A model generated the notes under the pieces. That model was not told the origin of the DNA. It ran no database searches and saw nothing but the letters and a program-made list of their open reading frames with translations. Made by a program: the position numbers and the translations under genes. Positions 16,950-25,597 of a DNA stretch of 41,776 nucleotides are shown here, one piece after another. Within the stretch, counting starts at the first letter, position 1. Each line of letters starts with the position of its first letter. This stretch comes from Oscillospiraceae bacterium (GTDB lineage Bacteria > Bacillota > Clostridia > Oscillospirales > Oscillospiraceae), in assembly GCA_009782435.1 (NCBI GenBank), contig WRJA01000010.1, positions 1 through 41,776 of the forward strand. The letters are read 5' to 3'.

Positions 16950-19900
16950 ATGAAGAAGGATATGCGTAAGACACTTATCGAGAGAGCTTTCGACAGGACC
17001 GAAAGCGCGCGCAAGACATTTGCCGAAACCACGTTCGATATGACCGAAAGCGCGCGGGGCTTGTTCGACAAGACGTTTCTTATCGGAACGCTGTTCACGC
17101 TGGATGTATTGCTGAATACTCTGGCAAGCAACGTGCCGAAGTTCGCCAAGGAGTTGGAAGGCATGGAGATGAGCGTTCAGCTCAAGCTCCGCGACAACTC
17201 CAGAGGCAGGATACTGTTTATGCGCGGCGGCAAGGTTTCCGGCAAAAACGGCATCTATCCCAACGCTGATGTGGAGATGGTATTTGAGGACGAGACGATA
17301 GCCCGGCGGGTAATGCTCGGGCAGATGCTGGGCAAGACCAAGGAGTTTGTTTCGGCCGCGAAGAATATGCAGTTGGTCCTCAACGGCCCGGACGACAAAG
17401 CGATGTGGTTTTCCTCGCTCCTCTTGAAAGTCTTTGCCTTTGACGTTCTGTATCTCGGCAATTACGGAACGTCGATGCCCAACGGGGAAAAGCGCTATGT
17501 CACGGGGACCAACGGCGGTCCGATGTTCGTTTATGTCAAGGACGGGAAATTGATTCGCTTTACCCCCATAGACCTTGACGACGACGACGCGGAGCCTTGG
17601 ACGATAAAGGCCCAAGGAAAGGAATTCAAACCGCCCAAGAGAATGACCGTATCGCCGTATTCCGTCGCCTCGAAATCGATGGTATATTCAAAGGACCGTA
17701 TCCTCTACCCCATGAAGCGGGTGGACTTCGATCCCAACGGCGAGCGCAATCCGCAAAACCGCGGTATCTCCGGATACGAGCGGATATCTTGGGAGGAAGC
17801 CACCGATATAGTGGCCTCTGAGATCAAACGCGTGCGCCGCACCTACGGCCCCGGCGCCGTTTTGTTCTGCCGCAGTTCTCACCATCTCTGGGGAAGCATA
17901 GGCTACTTTACGAGCGCCAGCTTCAGGTTCTTCAACTGCATCGGAGCTACCACGATGCTTCAAAACCCGGACAGCTGGGAAGGCTGGGCGTGGGGCGCGG
18001 TGCATCATATGGGCAGCACCCCGAGGCGCGGAGGCTTGGAGCCGTATAACACCGTTGAAGACTGCATGCAGAACGCCGAGATGATCGTGTTCTGGTCCTC
18101 AGACCCCGAATCCACCAGCGGCGTTTACGGCGCGCAGGACGGCACCATTCGCCGCGGATGGGTCAAGGACCTTAAGATGAACGTTGTTCATATTGACCCC
18201 TACTGCAACGCGACCGCCGCTTTTATGGGCGGGCGCTGGATAGCGCCGAGACCGGCGACGGACGCCGCGCTGGCGCTTGCCATCGCAAATGTATGGTTTG
18301 AAAACGATACCTATGACCATAAGTTCGTCGAAGACAGGACCTTGGGAATAGACGAGTGGAAAGAGTATGTGCTCGGCGAAAAAGACGGTGTTCCCAAGAC
18401 GCCCGAGTGGCAGGAGCCGATAACCGGGGTCGAGGCCCGCGTCGTAAGGGCTTTGGCTGAAGAATGGGGCAGGAAAAAGACATATTTGGCGGCCGGCGGC
18501 ATACCCGGATTCGGCGGCGCCTGCCGCACGGCTTACGGCACGGAATGGGCGAGAGCCATGGTATGCCTCGCGGCCATGCAGGGCTTCGGTAAACCGGGAA
18601 GCAATTTCGGCGGCCTGCAGTACGGAACGCCGCTGGATTCGAGAGCTTTCTTCCCCGGCTACGCGGACGGAGGCTTTTCCGGCGACTTTAACACCGGCGC
18701 CGGCGCCAACATGTACAACCGCATGCCGCAGTCGCCTTCAATGAGCTCGGAAAGACAGATGATCCCGCGTCTTATGCTGTCTGACGCGATTCTGAAAGGG
18801 TCCACCGAGGCTTTCAGCTATGACAACTTTTCGGTTGCCGGACAGTTCGGCAAGTCGAGATATCCGATGCCGGGGCATGTGGGAGTCAAGATGTGTTACC
18901 GCTACGGCGGCTCGTACTACGGCACTCAGCCCGAATCGAACCGCTTTGTGGAGATGTATCAGTCGGACGGATACGAATTTGTCGTGAATCAGTCGATATG
19001 GATGGAAGGCGAAGTGCGCTACGCGGACGTTATACTCCCCGCCTGCACGAACTTTGAGCGCTGGGACGTGGGAGAAGCGGCGTCCTGCGGCGGATATATC
19101 GATAAATCATTTTTGCAGATAAACCACCGCCTTGTCCATATCCAGCATAAGTGCATTGAGCCGCTGGGCGAGTCGAAGTCCGATTTCGACATCTATCAGG
19201 CGGTCGCGAACAAGATGGGGATGTGGCAGGTTTTCAGCGAGGGCAACAACGAGTATGACTGGGTACGGCGCGTCTATATGGCTACCGACGTCGCCAAAAA
19301 CGTACCTTGGAAGACCTTCCTCAAGAAAGGCTATTATGTCATACCGCCGCTCCCGGAAAACCGGCGCGACAAAGTGGCTTTCAATTGGTTCTACGAGGGA
19401 AGGAAAAGAGAGTCGCCGGAGCTTATCCCGCTTCCGTCAGAATATTACGGCAATTACGGCGAGGGCTTGCAGACGCAGTCCGGAAGGTTTGAGTTCGCTT
19501 GCCAGTCGCTGAAACGTTTCGATCCCGACGATAAGGAACGCCTTCCGATCTGCACCTATATCCCGTCGTTTGAGGGCGCGGAGAGCGAGCTTTATAAAAA
19601 ATACCCGCTGCAGATGATCTCTCCGCACTCAAAGTACAGCTACCACACAATGAACGACGGGAAAGGCACCGGCATTAACGACATCAACGAGCACCGTATA
19701 AAGATCGACGGTTATCCCTATTGGGTATTCCGCATGAACGCTGACGACGCGGCCGCGCGCGGGCTCAAGAAGGGCGACCTTATTGAAGTTTACAACGACC
19801 GGGGCAGCGTGCTCTGCGGTTTGGATACGACCGAGCGCCTGCCGAGGGGCGTGGTGCACTCGTACGAGGCGTGCGCGGACTTCAGATGTCTGGGAATCCC

Positions 19901-20051
19901 CGGAAAAAGCACTGAGGTCAACGGCTGCGTCAACACGCTGACGTCAAAGCGGAATCTCACAAAGAATTCGCACGGCCTGTCGGTGAACTCATGTCTTGTT
20001 GAAGCCAGGAAATGGGAAGGAGCGGAGAATACGTGGAAAAGTATCATATAG
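16950..20051 (+). CDS. Molybdopterin oxidoreductase, transhydroxylase large-subunit type, with N-terminal SCP2-like domain
   Basis: A 1033-residue member of the DMSO reductase family. Residues 14-43 hold two 15-residue amphipathic repeats (FDRTESARKTFAETT / FDMTESARGLFDKT). Residues about 50-165 look like an SCP2 sterol/lipid-binding domain. From about 180 onward it follows the pyrogallol-phloroglucinol transhydroxylase large subunit (about 875 residues), including the FDPNGERNPQNRG region. There is no N-terminal CxxCxxxC cluster, as in transhydroxylase. H311, Y319, D341, S342 and W343 match, with identical spacing, H144, Y152, D174, S175 (Mo ligand) and W176 of the Pelobacter enzyme (numbers recalled). 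It therefore probably adds, moves or removes a ring hydroxyl. Start at 16950 or ATG 16962 is uncertain. It overlaps the small-subunit gene by 19 bases. Confidence 0.88.
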   Translation: MKKDMRKTLIERAFDRTESARKTFAETTFDMTESARGLFDKTFLIGTLFTLDVLLNTLASNVPKFAKELEGMEMSVQLKLRDNSRGRILFMRGGKVSGKNGIYPNADVEMVFEDETIARRVMLGQMLGKTKEFVSAAKNMQLVLNGPDDKAMWFSSLLLKVFAFDVLYLGNYGTSMPNGEKRYVTGTNGGPMFVYVKDGKLIRFTPIDLDDDDAEPWTIKAQGKEFKPPKRMTVSPYSVASKSMVYSKDRILYPMKRVDFDPNGERNPQNRGISGYERISWEEATDIVASEIKRVRRTYGPGAVLFCRSSHHLWGSIGYFTSASFRFFNCIGATTMLQNPDSWEGWAWGAVHHMGSTPRRGGLEPYNTVEDCMQNAEMIVFWSSDPESTSGVYGAQDGTIRRGWVKDLKMNVVHIDPYCNATAAFMGGRWIAPRPATDAALALAIANVWFENDTYDHKFVEDRTLGIDEWKEYVLGEKDGVPKTPEWQEPITGVEARVVRALAEEWGRKKTYLAAGGIPGFGGACRTAYGTEWARAMVCLAAMQGFGKPGSNFGGLQYGTPLDSRAFFPGYADGGFSGDFNTGAGANMYNRMPQSPSMSSERQMIPRLMLSDAILKGSTEAFSYDNFSVAGQFGKSRYPMPGHVGVKMCYRYGGSYYGTQPESNRFVEMYQSDGYEFVVNQSIWMEGEVRYADVILPACTNFERWDVGEAASCGGYIDKSFLQINHRLVHIQHKCIEPLGESKSDFDIYQAVANKMGMWQVFSEGNNEYDWVRRVYMATDVAKNVPWKTFLKKGYYVIPPLPENRRDKVAFNWFYEGRKRESPELIPLPSEYYGNYGEGLQTQSGRFEFACQSLKRFDPDDKERLPICTYIPSFEGAESELYKKYPLQMISPHSKYSYHTMNDGKGTGINDINEHRIKIDGYPYWVFRMNADDAAARGLKKGDLIEVYNDRGSVLCGLDTTERLPRGVVHSYEACADFRCLGIPGKSTEVNGCVNTLTSKRNLTKNSHGLSVNSCLVEARKWEGAENTWKSII

Positions 20052-20872
20052 TCGTAGATTTGGAAAAATGCGTCGGGTGCTTCAACTGTATGCTTGCCTG
20101 CCAGGATGAGTTTGTCGGCAACCGGTGGGCTCCTTACAGCGACACTCAGGAGCTGCACGGAGAAAAATGGATAAACACATTGCGGCATGAGCGCGGCAAA
20201 GCTCCTTATACCGAGGTGGCTTTTGTCACGCAAATGTGCCGGCATTGCGGCAAAGCCGCATGCGAGAAAGCGTTCCCGCAAGCGGTGGAGCGCCGGGAGG
20301 ACGGCATAGTGCTGCTTGATATGAAAGCCGCGAAAGGAAACAAGGCGCTTGTCGATTCCTGCCCTTACGGTATGATCAAGTGGAACGAGGAACTGGAGAC
20401 TGCTCAAAAATGCACCGGCTGCGCCCATCTGCTCGATGACGGCTGGGATGAGCCTCGCTGTGTGCAGGTCTGTCCGCTCAGGGCGCTTTCGGTTGTGAAA
20501 TGCAGCGACGAGGAATTTGAGGAGATGACCGATAAGCTGAAACTCAAACCCTTGGAGCCGGGTGAGAATAAGCCGAGAGTCATGTACCGCCATATGTACC
20601 GTTTGAACTCATGCTTCATTAAAGGCGCCGTTATACGCAAAGAGAAAGAGATCGAAAGGGCGCAGGAAAACGTTGAGGTGCAATTATTCGTAAACGGCGA
20701 ATTGATCGACTCCGTTAAAACCGATTTCTTCGGAGAATTCAAATTCGACAGGCTTCCCAAAAACAGCGGAACCTTCACGGTAACAGCCAAAAAAGACGGC
20801 TTCAACCCCGTGTCGAAAGAGGTGGAGCTCGGAGAAGAAAGCCTGTTCATGGGCGGGTTTTATATTGAATGA
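20033..20872 (+). CDS. Iron-sulfur small subunit of the transhydroxylase-type enzyme
   Basis: A 279-residue partner of the Mo subunit. Residues 1-170 hold ferredoxin-like motifs: CVGCFNCMLAC, CRHCGKAAC, DSCPYGMIKWN and CTGCAHLLDD...CVQVCP, enough for three [4Fe-4S] clusters. The phrases EDGIVLLD, CPYGMIKWNEE and CTGCAHLLDD closely track the Pelobacter transhydroxylase small subunit. Residues about 205-279 form a separate beta-rich domain (VQLFVNGELIDSVKTDFFGEFKF) like the carboxypeptidase-regulatory/transthyretin-type barrel seen in that subunit. GTG 20033 was chosen because GGAAGGAGCGGAG lies just before it; an ATG at 20012 would cover that site. The gene shares bases with the end of the large-subunit gene. 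Confidence 0.9.
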   Translation: MEKYHIVVDLEKCVGCFNCMLACQDEFVGNRWAPYSDTQELHGEKWINTLRHERGKAPYTEVAFVTQMCRHCGKAACEKAFPQAVERREDGIVLLDMKAAKGNKALVDSCPYGMIKWNEELETAQKCTGCAHLLDDGWDEPRCVQVCPLRALSVVKCSDEEFEEMTDKLKLKPLEPGENKPRVMYRHMYRLNSCFIKGAVIRKEKEIERAQENVEVQLFVNGELIDSVKTDFFGEFKFDRLPKNSGTFTVTAKKDGFNPVSKEVELGEESLFMGGFYIE

Positions 20873-21200
20873 TATCAAGTCCGTGTGGCACGGAGACCTT
20901 CCCTGCTGCCCGGAACAAGACCTGAAAAGGATATCGGACGCGGCCGCTCCGGCTCTCGCAGATGTTTGCCGGTACTTTTATCTGTACCGCTTCCTGCATC
21001 AAACGGCAACGCCGAGGGCGACGCTGACCGGGGATTATTGCTTTGCGAGGTTCTCAAAAAGTCTTTCCGAATTGGACAGCGTTGAACTGACTGACGCTTT
21101 CGCCGATTATCTCAAGGAGGACACGGTAAAAAGCAGGCCCTTGGATTCATATCCGGACTTCATCCGAAAACTTCCGGCGGTGACCGCCCATGGAGCTTGA
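20865..21200 (+). CDS. Small protein, possible partner of the polyprenyl diphosphate synthase
   Basis: A 111-residue protein that overlaps both neighbours (8 bases with the small subunit, 11 with the synthase), so it is probably translated as part of the operon. I do not recognise it firmly. The central stretch LTGDYCFARFSKSLSELDSVELTDAFADYL has the GDY-x2-A/S-x-F pattern seen in component I of two-part heptaprenyl diphosphate synthases (HepS) and also in the synthase next door (SGDYLLAEAMGFL). It could be a reduced regulatory subunit of a heterodimeric synthase. The start is TTG at 20865, or GTG at 20883. It has no membrane helix and no metal motif. Confidence 0.5.
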   Translation: MNDIKSVWHGDLPCCPEQDLKRISDAAAPALADVCRYFYLYRFLHQTATPRATLTGDYCFARFSKSLSELDSVELTDAFADYLKEDTVKSRPLDSYPDFIRKLPAVTAHGA

Positions 21201-22170
21201 TCTCATCATAAAACATGGCGTCGGGCGGTTTTCCGGAATGTCCGGGGATCTGGCGGCGATGGAGCGGATATTGGAGGAAGCCTGCGGGAGCGCCGGTGAA
21301 TTATCCGGGGGACTGCGGCGAATAAACTCCTCCGGCGGCAAACGTCTGCGGCCCATGCTGGCGTGGATATGCCGGCATATGTCCGGCGAGAGGGAACCGA
21401 TCGTTCCGCTGATGTGTATGCTGGAACTGATGCATACGGCGTCATTGATACACGACGACATTGTGGACGGGGCCCATATCCGGCGGGGAGCCGTCACCAT
21501 CAACAAACAAGACGGCATAAAAGCGGCGATACGGAGCGGAGATTATTTACTGGCCGAGGCTATGGGCTTTTTAAAAATCTATCGCGGCACCGGCATAAAT
21601 GAGGCGCTGTCCCGGGTATCCGAACTCATGAGTTTGGGGGAACTGCGCCGGCAGGAGAGACTGTTTGAGACAGAGGGCTTGTGCAAGGAGGAGTATACAG
21701 ACTACATATACGGTAAAACGGCGGCGCTGATCGCGGAAAGCTGCCGCTGCGGCGCGACGGCGGGAGGGGCCTCCGAAGATGAGAGCCTTGCGATATTGGA
21801 GTTCGGCAGACATCTCGGCATGGCGTTTCAAATGCGCGACGACTGTCTTGACTGGACGATCTGCGCCGAAACCGGAAAAGCTCCGTTGCAGGATCTGCGA
21901 AGCGGCGTTATGACCTTGCCTGTAATATTGGCCCTTGAAAATGATATAAACAACGAAGAACTCAGAGAATTATTGATAAAGAGAGATAAGAACGAGGAAG
22001 AGATCCAAAGAGTATTTCAACTGGTCAGATCCGCCGGCGCCCTTGAGACCGCGCAGGAATACGTACGGCGGGAATACGCTCCGGCCCTCGAAGCGCTGAC
22101 GGGAAGTCCCGACGGGCCGGAAAAGGATGCTTTGATTCAGTTGGCAAAGTCGATTTCGGAGGTGAAGTAA
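21190..22170 (+). CDS. Polyprenyl diphosphate synthase (trans-isoprenyl diphosphate synthase family)
   Basis: A 326-residue enzyme with the expected GGKRLRP substrate loop (residues 49-55), the first Asp-rich motif DDIVD (89-93) and the second DDCLD (217-221). Small residues (A84, S85) precede the first motif at the positions that limit chain length, which suggests a long product such as hepta- to decaprenyl diphosphate. Its product is the donor needed by the UbiA-type enzyme at 15941. That the gene lies between a Mo enzyme and Hdr genes, instead of beside men or ubi genes, is unusual. The ATG overlaps the end of the preceding small gene and has only a weak ribosome site, consistent with translational coupling. 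Confidence 0.93.
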   Translation: MELDLIIKHGVGRFSGMSGDLAAMERILEEACGSAGELSGGLRRINSSGGKRLRPMLAWICRHMSGEREPIVPLMCMLELMHTASLIHDDIVDGAHIRRGAVTINKQDGIKAAIRSGDYLLAEAMGFLKIYRGTGINEALSRVSELMSLGELRRQERLFETEGLCKEEYTDYIYGKTAALIAESCRCGATAGGASEDESLAILEFGRHLGMAFQMRDDCLDWTICAETGKAPLQDLRSGVMTLPVILALENDINNEELRELLIKRDKNEEEIQRVFQLVRSAGALETAQEYVRREYAPALEALTGSPDGPEKDALIQLAKSISEVK

Positions 22171-22731
22171 GTGTCTCAAATAAAACCGGATTCCAACGCA
22201 AAATTGGCGGAAAAAATCGCAAAAGACGCCGGCGTTGTCCCGTCCGAGTGTTACCAATGCGGAAAATGCTCGGCCGGCTGTCCGATGGCTCACGCAATGG
22301 ACCTGCAACCGCGGGAGGTGGTGCGCTGTCTGCAGTTGGGGGACGCCGACAAACTGCTCAATTCAAAAACGATCTGGCTGTGCGCCGCGTGCCATGTCTG
22401 TGTCGACAGATGCCCGAACACTATAGACATTCCGAGTCTAAACGAACACGCTCGTTTTGAGGCGAAGAAAAAGAAGATATGCGCCGTTAAAGAAGTTGAT
22501 CGCTTCAACGACATTTTTATTCAGAACATCAAGCTGTTCGGAAAATCTCAGGAGGCCATACTTGAGGGCGCGTATAACGTCGTTACGGGACATCTCATGC
22601 AGGATATGGGGAGCGTTCCGCATATGCTGCGCGCCGGACTGATACGGCCCGAGGTCATACATACGGTAAAAGACCGCGACGGCGTGAACAGACTCATAAG
22701 GGCGGCTGAAAAGGAGGATGCGGAATGCTGA
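22171..22731 (+). CDS. hdrC: Heterodisulfide reductase subunit C-like protein
   Basis: A 186-residue Fe-S protein with two [4Fe-4S] motifs: CYQCGKCSAGCP near residue 28 and CAACHVCVDRCP near residue 71. This is the HdrC pattern. It passes electrons between HdrA and HdrB in the soluble Hdr complex. The GTG start at 22171 follows the synthase stop at once and has a perfect GGAGGT site 7 bases upstream, inside the synthase gene. It begins the hdrCBA-flxDCBA series. Confidence 0.92.
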   Translation: MSQIKPDSNAKLAEKIAKDAGVVPSECYQCGKCSAGCPMAHAMDLQPREVVRCLQLGDADKLLNSKTIWLCAACHVCVDRCPNTIDIPSLNEHARFEAKKKKICAVKEVDRFNDIFIQNIKLFGKSQEAILEGAYNVVTGHLMQDMGSVPHMLRAGLIRPEVIHTVKDRDGVNRLIRAAEKEDAEC

Positions 22732-23618
22732 AATACGCGTATTTCCCCGGCTGCGCCATGGACACGACCGGCACGACTTATCGGCTCAGCATTGAATATG
22801 TTTGCTCGAAAATCGGGATGGAGCTGCTCGAGATCCCGGATTGGAACTGCTGCGGCGCCACGTCCGCGCACTCTAAGGGCAAATGGCTCGGCTTGGCGCT
22901 GCCGGCCCGCAACATCGCTCTTTCCGAACAGCATCTGCCGGGATTGGATATTTGCGTGCCCTGCGCCTCATGTTATTCCCGCATGAAAATAGCTACAAAC
23001 GCCATAAGAGGAAGTAAAGAGACCAAAGAAAAACTCTCATACATGACGGAAAGCCCGCTTGAGGGCAAGGCGGAAGTCGTAACGCTTATGGAGGTCCTCT
23101 GCGGCGAAGAGGGCTTAAAGGCCGTTAAAAAAGCGATAATCCGCCCGCTTGACGGGTTGAAGGCGGCTTGTTATTACGGCTGTCTTACCTCGCGGCCTCA
23201 GAAAGAGACCGGAGCTGAGAACATTGAAAATCCCGATAAAATGGACAGGCTTATCGCGCTTACCGGCATCGAGACCGTCATGTGGGACTATAAAACAGAA
23301 TGCTGCGGCGCTTCCCATCAGGTCGACGCGCCGGACGCCTCGAGAGTGCTGATCGAAAGGATACTGCGCAACGCCAAATCAAACGGCGCGCGGGCTGTGG
23401 TCACGGCCTGCCCGCTGTGCAACCTCAATTTGGACATGCGTGAAGAGGAGATAAACAAATCCGGGGAAACGGCTTTTGATCTGCCGGTCTATCAGTTCAC
23501 TCAGCTGCTCGCTGTCGCCATGGGCGCTTCAGCGAAGGATATCGGCCTGCATAAGCACTTTTATCCGGCCTTCGATCGCATCGACGAAGTGTTCAGAAAG
23601 GCGGCGGTACAAAAATGA
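22725..23618 (+). CDS. hdrB: Heterodisulfide reductase subunit B-like protein
   Basis: A 297-residue protein with two cysteine-rich CCG domains, here NCCGATSAHSKG with CVPCASC, and ECCGASHQ with CPLCNLN. In HdrB these bind the non-cubane clusters that reduce a disulfide. Both sites look intact, so disulfide or related thiol chemistry is possible; in bacteria DsrC-like proteins have been proposed as partners, but none is encoded here. AAGGAGG precedes the ATG, and the gene overlaps hdrC by 7 bases. Confidence 0.93.
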   Translation: MLKYAYFPGCAMDTTGTTYRLSIEYVCSKIGMELLEIPDWNCCGATSAHSKGKWLGLALPARNIALSEQHLPGLDICVPCASCYSRMKIATNAIRGSKETKEKLSYMTESPLEGKAEVVTLMEVLCGEEGLKAVKKAIIRPLDGLKAACYYGCLTSRPQKETGAENIENPDKMDRLIALTGIETVMWDYKTECCGASHQVDAPDASRVLIERILRNAKSNGARAVVTACPLCNLNLDMREEEINKSGETAFDLPVYQFTQLLAVAMGASAKDIGLHKHFYPAFDRIDEVFRKAAVQK

Positions 23619-25597
23619 GCAGAATTGGAGTATTCATCTGTCACTGCGGCACAAATATTGCCGGCTCTCTGGACGTTGAGCGCGTGGCGGAGATTTCCGC
23701 CGGTTTTCCGGGCGTTCGCTTCGCGTCGACCTATAAATACATGTGTTCGGAGCAAGGCCAGCAAACCATCAAAGACGCCATCGCGGAGCACGGGCTGGAC
23801 CGTATCGTGATAGCGGCGTGTTCTCCCCGTATGCACGAGATCACATTCCGAAAGTTTTTGAGCGCCACTTCAGTCAACCCGTATATGCTGGAGATAGCCA
23901 ATATTCGGGAACAGTGCGCGTGGGTGCATACCGACCCCGAAAAGGCGACTCAAAAAGCCGCCGACCTTGTGCGTATGGCGGTAGCTAAGGTACGCGAACA
24001 CAAACCGCTTTTCTCATCCTCCGTACCGATCAACAAAAAAGCGCTGGTCATCGGCGGAGGCATCGCCGGCATACAGGCGGCGCTGGACATAGGAGACGCG
24101 GGCTTCGACGTGACATTGGTCGAGAAAGAGCCTTCCGTGGGCGGGCATATGATCATGCTCGACAAGACTTTCCCCACCTTAGACTGCTCGGCCTGCATTT
24201 CGACGCCGAAGATGTCCGAAGTGGCCGCGCACCCCAAAGTGACCATGATGACAAGCAGCGAGGTCGAAACGGTCAGCGGTTATGTGGGGAATTTTGAAGT
24301 AACGATCCGTCAAAAAGCAAAATATGTCGATCACGACCTTTGCACAGGATGCGGGCTTTGCGAAACAAAATGCCCGACAAAAGCCGTCAGCGAATTCGAT
24401 CAGGGTTTGGCAATGCGCGGAGCCATCTACAGACCCTTCCCGCAGGCGGTGCCGGCCAAACCGGTCATCGATCCCGTGAATTGCCGAAAGATCAAGGAAG
24501 ACAAATGCGGAGTATGCCAAAAGCTGTGTCCCTTGGGCGCAATCAAATTTGAGGACGAGGACAAGCTTGTAACGGATATCTACGGCGCAGTTGTGGTCGC
24601 GTCCGGCTATGAGCTTGCGGACTGGGCGTCAATGTATCCCGAATACGGTTCGGGGCGCTTCAAGGACGTTGTCAGCGGACTGCAGTTCGAGCGCCTTATG
24701 AACGCGGCCGGGCCGACGCAGGGCAAGATACTGCGGCCGTCCGACAACACTGTCCCGAAGGATTTTGTCATCGTCAAATGCGTAGGCTCCCGGGACAAGA
24801 AAAAAGGTTTGGCATATTGTTCCCGCGCGTGCTGCATGTACTCGGCGAAACACGCGCACCAGATATTGGAAAAGATACCTGACGCGACCGTAACGGTTTT
24901 TTACATGGACGTCCGCACGCCCGGAAAGAACTACGAGGAGTTTTATGACAGGGCGAGAGAGGACGGAGCTCGTTATCTTCGCGGCCGCGTGGCGAAAATC
25001 TTTAAAGAAAACGACAAGCTCATTTGCAAGGGCGAGGATACATTGTCGGGCGGGAATGTCGAAGTGTCCGCCGACATGGTGATTTTGGAGACCGCCATGA
25101 CGCCGTCCGCCGGGGTCAGGAGCCTTACGGCAAAGCTTGCGATATCCGCGGATGAATACGGATGGATACAGGAGGCTCACCCGAAGCTGCGGCCGGTGGA
25201 AACTCAAACGGCGGGCATATATCTCGCGGGGACCTGTCAGGGACCGAAAGACATACCGGACACCGTATCACAGGCTTCGGCCGCCGCCGCCAAGGTTTGC
25301 GTTTTGTTCAGCAAAGACGCTTTGGAAGGCTCGCCTATGATAAGCAGCGTGGACGAGAGCAAATGCTGCGGCTGCGAGTCGTGCAAGGGGGTCTGTCCGT
25401 ACAAGGCGATAACCATGGAAGAGATCGACTCGAACGAACCCGGAGCCGGCCGCATCAAACGCACCGTGGCGAGAGTCAATTCCGGACTGTGCCAGGGCTG
25501 CGGCTGCTGCACGGCGGCTTGCCGCACGGGGGCCATCGATCTGCTCGGGTTTACAAATCTTCAGATACTCAGGGAGGTGGATGCGCTGTGCAAATGA
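23615..25597 (+). CDS. hdrA: Heterodisulfide reductase subunit A-like flavoprotein
   Basis: A 660-residue HdrA, the flavin subunit where electron bifurcation takes place. It has an N-terminal CHCGTNI, the FAD-binding GGGIAGIQAALDIGDAGFDVTLVEK from residue 147, and LDCSACISTPKM with later cysteines. Ferredoxin motifs are at C243-C253 (CTGCGLCETKC) and C290-C305, and a C-terminal dicluster module at about residues 584-643. It is complete and overlaps hdrB by an ATGA and flxD by 10 bases. With FlxA-D it should couple NADH oxidation to a low-potential and a high-potential acceptor. Confidence 0.94.
   Translation: MSRIGVFICHCGTNIAGSLDVERVAEISAGFPGVRFASTYKYMCSEQGQQTIKDAIAEHGLDRIVIAACSPRMHEITFRKFLSATSVNPYMLEIANIREQCAWVHTDPEKATQKAADLVRMAVAKVREHKPLFSSSVPINKKALVIGGGIAGIQAALDIGDAGFDVTLVEKEPSVGGHMIMLDKTFPTLDCSACISTPKMSEVAAHPKVTMMTSSEVETVSGYVGNFEVTIRQKAKYVDHDLCTGCGLCETKCPTKAVSEFDQGLAMRGAIYRPFPQAVPAKPVIDPVNCRKIKEDKCGVCQKLCPLGAIKFEDEDKLVTDIYGAVVVASGYELADWASMYPEYGSGRFKDVVSGLQFERLMNAAGPTQGKILRPSDNTVPKDFVIVKCVGSRDKKKGLAYCSRACCMYSAKHAHQILEKIPDATVTVFYMDVRTPGKNYEEFYDRAREDGARYLRGRVAKIFKENDKLICKGEDTLSGGNVEVSADMVILETAMTPSAGVRSLTAKLAISADEYGWIQEAHPKLRPVETQTAGIYLAGTCQGPKDIPDTVSQASAAAAKVCVLFSKDALEGSPMISSVDESKCCGCESCKGVCPYKAITMEEIDSNEPGAGRIKRTVARVNSGLCQGCGCCTAACRTGAIDLLGFTNLQILREVDALCK

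Noticed and set aside
25162-25587. Upstream extension of the flxD frame
   Set aside because: The frame is open but runs inside hdrA and has no resemblance to MvhD; the start at 25588 has a good ribosome site.
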